Assembly: GCA_007258455.2 (NCBI GenBank)
Contig: VDFB02195666.1
Location: 1-64,000, forward strand
Direction: 5' to 3'
DNA length: 64,000 nt
DNA from: Sequoia sempervirens
Lineage: Eukaryota > Streptophyta > Pinopsida > Cupressales > Cupressaceae
Part shown: piece by piece, positions 11,832 to 22,050 of the stretch
Numbering within the stretch: position 1 is the first letter of the stretch
How the letters are laid out: each line of letters opens with the position of its first letter
Translations under genes and position numbers: made by a program
The notes under the pieces: model-generated
Seen by the model: the letters and a program-made list of their open reading frames with translations, nothing else
Databases searched by the model: none
Told to the model about the DNA's origin: nothing

Positions 11832-13041
11832 TATAGTGTTCCACTACTTTGCTAATTTGTTTCACTGTGTTTTGTAGGGATGATTTTTCGTTTGTTTGTA
11901 TTTTGTCTTTTGTGTTTTTTTGAATTTACTTCCTAATAATGCTAAATAAAAGCTAAAGAACATGTACATGAAGTAAAGACTTTTAATATACTAATCTACT
12001 AAGATACATCAAGTGAAGACTCATTTTGGAAGCCAAATACAATTTCTATATTACATAATAAGGAGCATACAACATATAGCTTATATCAGATTTCAGGCTA
12101 AATTAATCTTACACCAAGCTTTAACTTACAGCAAAACAGCACTGTGAATAGTGCTTTGCTACAGGGACAAACCCCTATAAATTGCTCGTAACAGCTAGAA
12201 CACAGACTTCTCCCTTCCAAATCTGCTATGAGAAGCTTCTTCTATCTAGGGTGCCCCCTTTTGGTGAAATTGCAGCCTCTTAGAAGAGGCGTTTTGCTTA
12301 CTTCTTGTTGATAAAACCCTCAAGAAGGGACGGCTGCTGTAGATGCATAAATCAGCCCCAAAACCCCTCCAAAATGCGAACAGCTCCTTCGTAAATGAAA
12401 ATGGAGTCAAAAACAGCAAAAACCCTTTTAGAAAATAGCTCTAATAACTTGCAATCAGCAACATATGGCTCCAAATGAAGCAACCAAACTTTGATCAGCA
12501 ACTTTAAGGTGGTGTTTCACACCCTCGAGCTACTCAAAAATGAAATCCAAGCCCCTCCAGGCTCACCCACAGCAAGAAATCAGGAAACCCTAGCCTCCTT
12601 CTTCCTCCAAAGCCACACTCCCAAGTTCATCAAGCAAAAACCATCAACACATGAAGAGGGTCGAACTTTCTCACTTGATATTGATAATTTTACATTGAAA
12701 ACACTATTCATAAAAAGTGAGCACTATTCACTTAAGTTATAACTTTTTCACTTTAGGGATGAATAGTAACTGAAAAATATAAAGTGATCCCTTTAATTAA
12801 AAGACACATGGTCCCTAGGCCAAAGAGGGTGAAATAAAAGATGAGGATCATAATTTTAAGCACAAATATCATGCCTAACGCACAAATTCATCTCGACACC
12901 ATACTCTGGATATCAACATTGCAATTTAACGACCAAGTGCCTGATCAAGTGACCCTCTATCCAGAACCATTAGCCTGCGAGGGTCGACATGATAGGCTAA
13001 TCCTTTGATTCTCGAAAGATTAATTAGAAGGGGACATTACA
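11832..13041 (-). repeat. 5' LTR of element A
   Basis: The partner of 4018-5211. Minus-strand start TGTAATGTCCCC; minus-strand end CACTATA, where the other copy has TACA, so the canonical terminal CA is mutated. It directly precedes the primer site. It would hold the promoter, but I could not pick a convincing TATA box. Confidence 0.9.
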
Positions 13042-13502
13042 CATATAGCCATATGATTTTATTTTAGTCAAAAAAGCATAAAATATTTTACCTTGTGTTG
13101 AAAATGCCTTAGCCTTTTACCATAGGCAAAACAAAAAAGATACACATTTACATTTTATTCAGCATGATGGTGAACCACCCCAAAAATGATCATAAAGATT
13201 GTAAATTGCAAGTACATATTGTCTAGTTTAGGTTAGTTTTTATTTTATTGGAAACTTCTTCTAATTTGAAGAGTGGTTCTACTGCACATCCATTCCATTT
13301 TGTGTTGCATTGAAAGGTGCGAGTTAAATACTAACATCATCAAAAGAGAATGAGGTGCATGTGGCATTGAGAAAAATAAGAAATTATATTAATGTTCACT
13401 TTGACCTAAGTAGGTCAATGGGACTTAAAAGTAGAAGTTACAATAGCTAATTAAAAGTGATACAAAGAGCTCGTACAACCAAAAATAAAGTATGTATAAC
13501 TA

Positions 13503-13620
13503 AAATTGGGGAGGGCGATAATTTTGAAAAGCATAACCCAGCCAGGACTCAACTCCTAAGACCTCCTATGAGCATGTTGGAGTGCCATACCTAATCCATA
13601 AACCACTAGATTGATAACCC
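13503..13620 (-). mobile_element. Possible tRNA-derived SINE fragment
   Basis: Read on the minus strand, 'AATCTAGTGG' (complement of about 13603-13612) resembles a pol III A box. About 50 bases on, 'GGAGTTGAGTCC' (complement of 13545-13556) resembles a B box (GGTTCGANTCC), with 'CTCATAGGAGGTCTTAG' between. This is the usual head of a plant SINE. I see no clear poly-A tail or duplication, so the identity is tentative. It does not fold as a true tRNA gene. Confidence 0.4.
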
Positions 13621-15168
13621 TAGTGATGCATTAGCAATGAATTTCTAAGCTAGTTCTTCAATTCCTATTCTCAGCAATCTGTCCTAATGGATTTCTGATT
13701 TAATCAACTTGCAGCAATATTAGAATTTCAATAACAGAAAGGAAAGTAAGCAAATAATAGGGCAGATACAATATGTAAAATACAATACTAGTTTTCAGCT
13801 GGAGAAAACCCAAATGGGTGAAAAAAATCTAGGAAGGGTATGCTACAAGCATACCATTCACTAAAATAGTCCCAGTACATGAAGATTTCAAGATTTTCCA
13901 TAGCAATGTTCTTATCGGAGCTGTACAAGAACCCTAAATGCTCTTCTCCTTTTTGAATCAGCATTGAGAATGTTTCTTGAGCCAACTGAACCTCACTAAT
14001 GAATCCTTGGTTTCCTTAAATCCTTATTTGGCTGTGCAACAATGGAAGGTGCATTGTTCCTTGACATACCAAAAGTTGTCCATTAGCAATTTCCTACTTG
14101 TCAACTAAACTCTTGTGCAGACAAGCCAAACAACCTCTGTCTTAGCCATAATTGTTGCTAGCAATGCAAAGTAGTCACTTGCCAAGAGGAACAAATTATC
14201 AGGACTCCTTGGCAAAAATAACCTGGTAACAATGCACAAATGGGCCACTGTCCTAACTAATGCCGCCAAGAATTGGAGAGACACAAAATGGGCCAAAGCA
14301 AGTCAAACAACTGATTATAAGGGATAGCACCATACCTATTGCATTCTCCTGCCCTAAATGACTTACAGCTGTTGCATTCCTCCAGAATTAGCTTTCAGCA
14401 GGTATTGATATGGTTGATTGGTTCCACAGACTCCATGATGATGTTCTAGGCCACTTCCAAGACGTCTACAAAACCATTTTCCACTCACTCATTTGCTGTC
14501 CATCCTTCCTGACACTTGCAACATTTTTGGAAGCAATACGAATCACCCCAAATGATGAGTGCGGCAGGAGAACCATCACCAAATAATCTGCCCAGGGTCA
14601 ACAACTCCCTTTCAGGACCCTATTCCACTTGGAATGAAAATATGACACCTGCAGCATGTTAGAAAATGACCGCAGCAGCTTACTGGACTACTGCAATGGC
14701 TAGGCAAAGAGCTGTAGCACTGCTAAAGGTGACCTACTCCTTGCTGCAAGTGAACCTGCAACATATACTTGAGTATGGAACCTTCCGATCTGAACAACTT
14801 GGCTAGCTTTTGGATCAATAACACTAAGCTATATTTCATGGCTGCCTCCCACTTTGACTTTCCATGTGCTTATTATAAAAACGAGGCTACTTGACATTGT
14901 TATCAACAAAAGCAGAATCATAACTACCGTCAAATGTGAGAGAGTCATATACCTTATTTGACATTTCTTTTTGGTCTTGAAGTAGTATTTGATGTCTAGT
15001 TTGTCATGCGTTAAATTCCTTTGAGTAGTGTTATACCACTTTTTTCCTATTGGCACAACCTACTCAAATAAACCAAGTCTGATCAAATCTAACAAAGTGG
15101 CACTACTAACCTGTACAAAAGGCATGCCAGCCTTCAGTTCAGCCTCTCTAGTAGGCATTTTAGTTCCT
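13621..15168. other. Unassigned DNA within old copia element F
   Basis: By position this block lies downstream of the copia integrase fragment at 15169-15436 in the minus-strand sense, where copia RT would be expected. I could not find the RT boxes (such as YVDD) in any minus frame. The short frames at 13788-13985, 14105-14296 and 14829-15056 have no recognisable motif. It is either very decayed coding sequence or a replaced interior. The adjoining stretch 13047-13502 also shows no gene. Confidence 0.35.
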
Positions 15169-15436
15169 TTATTGGCTCCAAAATAGTCTTGAACCTCCTG
15201 CACATTTGGTACCATCTGAATTCTTGTCATCAGGACTCAAAATACACAAAGAATATGATTTCTCTGCTGGTTTTGACAGAAAATCAGCACTGACAAGACC
15301 ATCATCCTCATCAAGATAAACATGTTTGCTGATAATAACCTTTTTAGTAGACATTTTCATGTGTTCTTACATGTTTGTCTCTAACTACATTTCTTGGGCT
15401 TACTATCTAATTTAGCGTGTACCCTATCTGGAATAT
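15169..15436 (-). pseudogene. Copia integrase/RT linker, fragment of element F
   Basis: Near 15440 the minus strand reads 'VYIPDRVHAKLDSKPKKC', and after a frame change 'STKKVIISKHVYLDED'. These are the two conserved strings at the end of Ty1/copia integrase, just before RT. The piece begins exactly where element B is inserted, and the preceding part of the integrase is found at 43963-44420. It has several stops. Confidence 0.7.
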
Positions 15437-16278
15437 AAACGTGTAATGTCCCCAATTTGGAGAACCCCTAAATCTGCCCTAATTTATCAATTTCAAATAA
15501 TCAAATTGGGTTAAGGGAATATGTATAACTTGATTAGGTCCCTGCAATACAAAATTATAAAGTATTTACAGATAATATTATATGATGCTCTCATTGAATA
15601 TGTAAAGAAACAAGGAAAGATTAGTAGTACAACTAACTGTTAAGACCAGCAAATATGTTAGTAAACATTTATAAATAAAGACAATATCATATTATAAATA
15701 TATTGAATTTTCTTTAGATTTCCTAATTCATTCTTCCTTGAACATAATGGTCTAATAGGGTGCCCAAGAAATCCTCGGCCCAAGAGCAGTACACCCCTCT
15801 TGGCCCCATGTGGCCCCTTGCCATCCATATGGGGTGGTGTGCCTAGTGAGGTGTCCTATCATTGTTCCCCTTTATTAGAACCATTATCACTTAATCCTGT
15901 TGGGAGGTTGAGGGTGTAGCTATAGCAGGGTGCCCCGGGAAGTCACTCCCTCTAAGACCAAAAGCAGTACACCCCTCTTGGCCCACATGTGGCAGGCCTC
16001 AACCATCCACCATGGGGTGGTGTACTTAGAGGATGACCCCAATGCTGTTTCCCCTCCTTGTAGGCCCTCAACTCCCTTATCACTACAATCAGATTATCAA
16101 AATGCAGTCCATATTTTAATTTTACATATTAAATCTATTCATATAGAGATCAATAATACATACACCATTTCACATTTAGCAATATAGGGAGAATTGAATT
16201 TATTCTAGTATTTATACTTACCTGGGTGTGATCTGCTGGAGCCTTTTTGGATTTTCACATTCTCCGATCTTGCAGAAG

Positions 16279-18072
16279 TAAAATATGCTAACCAATTTTT
16301 TGCCACAGTTTTTACACAATAACCAACACTTGGCCAATTTGATTAGCGTTAGCGCCAAAACCAAACCTCTATCAAAGCATCTCTAACCAAGAATGCGCCC
16401 TAAAACCACTTAAGGAAGAGGGGCAGGCATATGGTCAGAGGATCCCTAGGATCAATAACTCAATATTGAAACTGAAACAACTGGAAATGGAAGATAAACT
16501 GCACGCCAAGAATGTGCACTCAAGATCCTTTTGAAAGCAAGGTGCGAACATATGGTAGAGTACTTAGTACAAATTTAAAGAAATTTAGGCGGATAACCAG
16601 CCATAGAATTTTCAAACTAGCTAATTCATCCACTGTGGCGGGCATCCACTCATGAGTGGGAATTCACAACTTGACAGTGGGTTCAAGCGAGATTACAGTA
16701 CAAGATAGATTACATTTATTCTCCACACTGGCGGTAAACCATCTAGGGGTACTTAATGTGAAATTATAACAAATAATTGCAGCAATAACAATGGTTGGAT
16801 TAGTATTACTAAATCTCAACCTTACAATCAAGGAATCTGCAAATTACAAGTATTACAATGATAGAGAATAATGCTAAGATGTAAAGAATGAATGCTTCAC
16901 AATGTTTATCCCTCAAATGATGAAGTAAAGGCCAAAAACAGAAAACTAATGCAATCTGATATAAAAATCTGAGTTTTGGAAATTTTGATCAGCAAACAGA
17001 GAACACCATGAAATGCTCATAACTTGATCAATTTACCTCCAAATTGAGTGAAGTCTTTTGCAATGAACCCCTGGGGGATAGGCGCCCAAGTCACCATGAA
17101 GAAACAGCTTCAAAAGGCAGTCATTAATTTATTTGCACAATTCCCAATGCCCTTAGAATGGTATGGCCTTCTTGAGGGTTGATTTCTTCCTTAAAAATCA
17201 GCAACTCAAAATTAAATTCTCATATTGCAGCAATGGGGTCGCCTTGGACATGGAGAATGATTGGTAAAGTACCCACAAGCAAAATAATTTTATTCAAAGA
17301 GCTGCATACAAAAATCCACTTTAGCTATAGATGAACTAGCAACTCGGAAATGATAAAAACTTCAAAATTTTTCAACAATAAGCTCAATATGCTAGTTTGG
17401 ATGAGAAGCAGCAATAAAACCAATTAGGTGTTGTCTTTCAAACACGAAATTGATTGAAATCTAGGAGGTAAACATCCCTCGAAGAAATAATCACAATGTC
17501 ATTTCGACAGCATAACTTTAGCAATTAACAATGGATGCCAAATGCTGGAGCAAAGCTACATTTTTAAAGAGAAAGAGATGACTCTTCAAATTTCCCTCAT
17601 GGTATGCCAAAAGTCACATTTGAGACTTTTCAAATTTCCAAAGTTATTAATTCCTTCTCAAAAAGGCGTCCAACTTCATGGCAATTAAAACTTCATTAAA
17701 TTTTAATTTTTCCTTTATGAGGGCGTCCCCCTTCAAGTCCACCTTTTAAACACAACTTGAAGTTATCTTCCTTGGCCAAGGGGTCAACAAGGAAACATAA
17801 TATTAATTGCCTTTTATTAAATAATTGCCAACAAATACTGCATTTTGAAAGCTGCACCAAAATTACCAACTGCTCCAACAATAATAGAAACATATTGAAG
17901 CACTGCCAACATGACCACTGCCAAAAATAGTATTTACTATAAATAGTAAACACCCAGAAATGCCTCAAACTTCCAAGCAAGGAAACCCTAATTTTACCTC
18001 AACGAGCTTACAAGCCTTCAGAATAGGCTAATGAGCAACTGAGCTGATCACTGATGAGAAGGGGACATTACA
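16279..18072 (-). mobile_element. Solo LTR (S3), minus strand, inside B's 3' LTR
   Basis: Compared with the uninterrupted copy at about 29960, 1.8 kb is inserted between 'ttgcag' and 'aactcccttg'. Read on the minus strand it starts TGTAATGTCCCC and carries a block with 'aaaattagggtttcc' and 'tttactatttatagtaaatac', as in the N and S2 LTRs. Flanks are AGAAG (16274-16278) and AGAAC (18073-18077), a 4/5 duplication. The far end is TAAAAT on the plus strand, so the terminal TG/CA has been lost on that side. No interior remains. Confidence 0.8.
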
Positions 18073-18606
18073 AGAACTCCCTTGTCCTTTATCCAATCGC
18101 AATGCCTTTCTTTCTTGTTCTACATTTCAATAGAGTAACATATTGTACCTGGGGTGTGTAGGCAGATAATTGGTCTTTTTTCTCTTCTCCTCTCAATCGC
18201 TTTTGTTTAGAACACATTGCTTAAGGGGAACAAATAGATTAGATCCAATACATAATTATGAATAAGGATTAATGATTGTTGAATGCATCACTATGGTATA
18301 ACATAAGTAGTGCGTATATATATGTGTATGTATATCCCCATGGCCATTTACAGGCACTTACTTTATTACATAATCAGATAAGAGATATGCATTTAGCAAG
18401 AAGACATATGATACCCAAACCTGGGAGGATATGGGGGTTTGAAATGGGAACATCAAACTACTTTTGATCACACCAAGTTTGAGGAGCACTAATAGCCACT
18501 TGTAGATGTGAAATGCTTCCTATCTGGTCTCCATACCCAACAAGCACAGTATAGTTCTGCTATAGATTCAGTTAATTTCTCCACATCCTGATTTGTGGAG
18601 CGGGTA

Positions 18607-20527
18607 TGTAATGTCCCCAACTCAAGCCTGATATTTTCAGTGACCGTTGGCCTATTCCGGAGACTCGTAGGCTAGTCAGAAGGTAAAATTAGGGTTTCCT
18701 ATTTTTATCTTGCTCGGAGTTGGTTGTTTCAATGGCGGATTCTTTCTGGGTTTTCAGAGAGCTTCGCAGTGGTATGTTCTTCTGGGCATTCTGAGCATCT
18801 TCGGGAATTTACTATTTTTAGTAAATACTATTTTGGGCAGTAAACAGGTTGGTCTCAGGCTGTTGACTTTCCTCTTCAGCTGTTTCAATTGGCATATTCA
18901 GATTCTGGCCTCGGGATACAGTTTGAGGTGATAAGTTGAATTATTTTAAAGAAGTTATGTTTAATGTTATATTTTAACATTGACCCTTGGCCTAGCAACT
19001 TTACTTTAAGTTGTGTTTAAAAGAGGTTCTTTATGGGTGGGCGCCTCATTAAAGGAATTGATTATAATTCTTATTAAAAGAATTATTCCCCAAGCAAAAG
19101 TGGACGCCAACTTCAATGAAGGAATAATTTAATATTTAAAAGTCAAAAATTGCAGCTTGAAGGAAAGGACGCCATTGGTTGAAGGATTAGGGTTTGACTC
19201 TTAAGAGAAGGTTAGGGTTTCGAGAAGAGTCAACCGAAAATTATAAAAGGAACACTTTGATCCTCAATTAATTATCTTTTGTCTACAGGAATGTTATGCT
19301 GCCAGATTGGCTTTGGGATCGCTTCGAGGAATGAAGGCCTCCTAGCTCGGGCATCGCTTCTTGCTTGCAATATAGCAACTAGTGGTGATTTAGTCTAGTT
19401 TGTGAGTTTGCTTTGAGTTGTGTGCATTGTAATCAGCTTGTGGCTGTCTAGATCAGATTATAGCATATTAGTTAATTTCTGGAAATTGCATTTTAAGCTA
19501 CAGCAGATCCGTGTTTTCATTTGTAAATCAGAAAACAAAAATAATCTCGTTCTGGGTATTGTGTCATTGCATCTTATTGGTAAGGGCGCCCCTTCATGAA
19601 TATTTGCAGATTTTAATACGAAGCTTATGATTTTATAATGCAAATCCGTCATTCCTTGAAGGCCGAACTTTCTAGAGTGCATTGGGATTCGTGTCAGTAA
19701 TTAATAACCATTTTTAGATGCCATTTCTTATTACTAAGTTAGGTGCCATCATTTTGAGGGTCTATTGCATCAGATTTGAGATCATTTGGGTGAGAAATGA
19801 GAGAGTTATGAGCATATGAGTAAATTCATAGGTTGCTGGTTTTATGACAAAAAGTGCAGATTTGTATGACAGTTTAAGAAATCTGCATCTTCCTTATCTG
19901 GTTGGTGTTGAGATTTCATTGTATACTTTGCAGAAGCTTCCTTGTTGAATGCATCATTTGAAAGAGCATCTTAAGTCTTGATATTGCAGGCAATGACATC
20001 TTTGTAAGCTGGCAGTAGTACTGACCAGTTGTTCTTATTATTGCTCATCGTTATTGTAATACTTATTCTTCCTTCAGTTCTTGTTGTAATAGATAAATCT
20101 CCGCCCTATGGTAGCTACTCTCCCATTCTGGGTTAGCAAGCACATTCTGGGTGTTGAGTGTTTTCAGCTTTCAGCATTTCTCTTTCAAGCATTGTTATTG
20201 TAATCACTCCGTCATATGGTCGCCCCTCACTCCGCATTGGATTGGGTAGCACATACTTGACGTTGAGTTCCCTTTCAGTATTTAGAGTAGAAGATCCTCT
20301 GACCATATGCTCCCCATCATCGGCGCCATTCTTGGTTATAGTTGCTTTTTGCATAAGCAGTTTGATTCAGATCCTCTGACCAATGCTCACACCTTGCCCA
20401 CATCGGGATCCTGGTGTACATACTGGTTAGAGTTGCTTCAGTACGTTTTGGTTTATCATCTAACCTTAACGGGCGCTTGTAATTTGAAATTGTAAAAAAT
20501 CGAAAAAATTTGGCTCGGAATATTCCA
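18607..20527 (+). repeat. 5' LTR of element N
   Basis: Starts TGTAATGTCCCC and ends ATTCCA, directly before the primer site. It includes 'tactatttttagtaaatact' near 18810, a TATA box at 19242-19250 and four degenerate units of about 65 bp at 20098-20470. The right LTR differs by a few single bases (for example gactc/gaccc near 18664 and ctccc/ctcgc near 20310) and a 7-bp indel near 18705. Confidence 0.95.
19242..19250 (+). promoter_or_regulatory. TATA box of the element N LTR
   Basis: TATAAAAGG lies 636 bp into the LTR. The same string is at 25120-25128 in the 3' LTR, and TATAAAAAGG is at 7061-7070 in solo LTR S2. Conservation across three LTRs supports it as the element's promoter. It implies U3 of about 0.65 kb and a long R/U5. 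Confidence 0.7.
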
Positions 20528-20528
20528 G

Positions 20529-20541
20529 TGGTATCAGAGCC
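20529..20541 (+). other. Primer binding site of element N (initiator Met tRNA)
   Basis: TGGTATCAGAGCC lies one base after the LTR end and is an exact match to the usual plant initiator-Met primer site. It fixes the plus orientation and shows that the priming step is intact in this copy. Confidence 0.93.
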
Positions 20542-20646
20542 AAGATCTTGCCATCCTGTGCGCATCAGAATTCACTGGACAGAAAAAACAGATTCTACAT
20601 CAGAGGTGAGAGCTGAGTTCAGTATTAGCTTTCAGAAGTTTCAAAG

Positions 20647-22050
20647 ATGTCGCATTTTCTAAGGTCTATGGGTCGTGAGAAGTCAAATTCAACTAGGGCA
20701 TTGGAGGAAGGAAAGGTTAGTGATGTCGTAAGGGACTTCATTGAATATGCCAAACAGTTTAAAAGACAATGTGAAGATGAGGCTGCCAAACTCCGTGAGC
20801 AATATCAAACCATGCCAGATGATTATAGGTACAATGTTTCATTTGATTCCCATTTGAAGTGTGTGGCGTCATTGGAGCCCGAAAAGTCGAAGATGGTGGA
20901 CCACATTAGGAAAATGATAAAAAGGGAAGCAGAACAAGCTTTGGTTGAAGAATCAAAGAAGAAAGGAGATGAAGTACCCATTTGTGAATTGCAGCCGACA
21001 AATATGCAAGTTGAAGAGAAAAATCAGTCATCTAGCATTGAAGATGGCACAAACAAGGTGCACATATCACATCAAAATGAACGTGAGCTTGATGAAGATA
21101 CCTTGGCAAGTGAAGAGTTAAGGGTAGAGACTCATAATACGCCCCTGGACTTGCATGTGATAGCAAGTGAAGAAGAGCAAGTTGAAGGAAATACTATTGG
21201 TGTCTTTGAATCAGCTTATGACCGTTACCAAAGTGATGATGTTGGTAATGATTTCGATGTGTTTGTACCTCCTCTTGTTGAAGATTTAGTGATGGATAGT
21301 TTTCCTCTTGTTGCTGTTCAAACTCCTCAAGAGTTTTCACAAGATGAAGTTATGACAAGTGATCAAGAAGACCTTTTTGGCATACATACGACTATTCATG
21401 ATGAGATCAGAAAAATACCTATAGATGATGGGTTCATTGAAGATATAGATGATAAGGTTTCCCAAACAGCTAGCACTAAAGATTCTTTACTTCATTTTAG
21501 TGACAGTGTCAAGGGTGGTTTTGGGTTTGATCTTCAAACCAAGCCATTGAAGGGAGGTATGTATGAAGATATCAGTTTAAGTGAGTTGGGTGGTGACCTA
21601 TTCAAAGAGTCAACCCTCCAAGAGAAGCACAAAGAGCACTTTCCTTTTGATCAAAACAATCAATCCTCTAGCACTTGGGATCCAGGAGTGAAGGCATTTA
21701 GTGATGACAAAGAAATTGTGTGGGATGAGTTTCCCTTTGATCCTGATGAAGTTCAAAATTCTGATTGCTTTGAAAGCTATGAGGGGGCTGCCATAAACTT
21801 TGATCATGAAGACAGTGAAGTGGAAGTGGATCTTGAAGATCATATGACTCTTGACGATGGAAAGTTTGATGGAGTTCCTAAACACAAATCCAATTTATCA
21901 ATGCTTGAAGCTGGTTGTAAGCATTGGATTGAAGAATTTGTGGAGTCTAATTCTCCTTGTGATATTGAGCAATTTCAGCTAGTAGGTGGTGAAGGAAAGG
22001 AGTCTTGGAACAGCTATGAGGGTAGCAAAGATGAAAAAAAAAAGTTCTGA
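20647..22050 (+). CDS. Anonymous acidic protein of element N, first part
   Basis: This 467-codon frame starts 120 bp after the LTR end, the usual Gag position. I do not recognise the protein. Residues about 15-110 are charged and probably helical ('DFIEYAKQFKRQCEDEAAKL', 'KMVDHIRKMIKREAEQALVE'). The remainder is strongly acidic and probably disordered, rich in D, E and S. There is no zinc knuckle (CCHC), no capsid motif such as 'F...L...W', no DSG and no RT box. It ends KKKF at a TGA right after a run of ten A at 22034-22043. The next frame overlaps there and continues to the end of the interior, so the two were probably one protein. Young LTRs and a long open frame suggest it was functional recently, either as an unusual Gag or as a captured host gene. 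Confidence 0.75.
   Translation: MSHFLRSMGREKSNSTRALEEGKVSDVVRDFIEYAKQFKRQCEDEAAKLREQYQTMPDDYRYNVSFDSHLKCVASLEPEKSKMVDHIRKMIKREAEQALVEESKKKGDEVPICELQPTNMQVEEKNQSSSIEDGTNKVHISHQNERELDEDTLASEELRVETHNTPLDLHVIASEEEQVEGNTIGVFESAYDRYQSDDVGNDFDVFVPPLVEDLVMDSFPLVAVQTPQEFSQDEVMTSDQEDLFGIHTTIHDEIRKIPIDDGFIEDIDDKVSQTASTKDSLLHFSDSVKGGFGFDLQTKPLKGGMYEDISLSELGGDLFKESTLQEKHKEHFPFDQNNQSSSTWDPGVKAFSDDKEIVWDEFPFDPDEVQNSDCFESYEGAAINFDHEDSEVEVDLEDHMTLDDGKFDGVPKHKSNLSMLEAGCKHWIEEFVESNSPCDIEQFQLVGGEGKESWNSYEGSKDEKKKF

Larger units (their letters stand above)
4018..13041 (-). mobile_element. Decayed Ty3/gypsy chromovirus (element A)
   Basis: This is a complete but inactivated LTR retrotransposon on the minus strand. 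LTRs of about 1.2 kb lie at 4018-5211 and 11832-13041. Flanking pentamers are CATCT (4013-4017) and CATAT (13042-13046), a 4/5 target-site duplication. The primer site next to the right LTR is complementary to initiator Met tRNA with one mismatch, and a purine tract abuts the left LTR. From right to left it encodes Gag, zinc knuckle, protease, RT, RNase H, integrase and a chromodomain, the order of chromoviruses. The pol region is split by solo LTR S2 (6426-8263) and carries many stops and frame changes, so it cannot make its own proteins. Confidence 0.93.
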
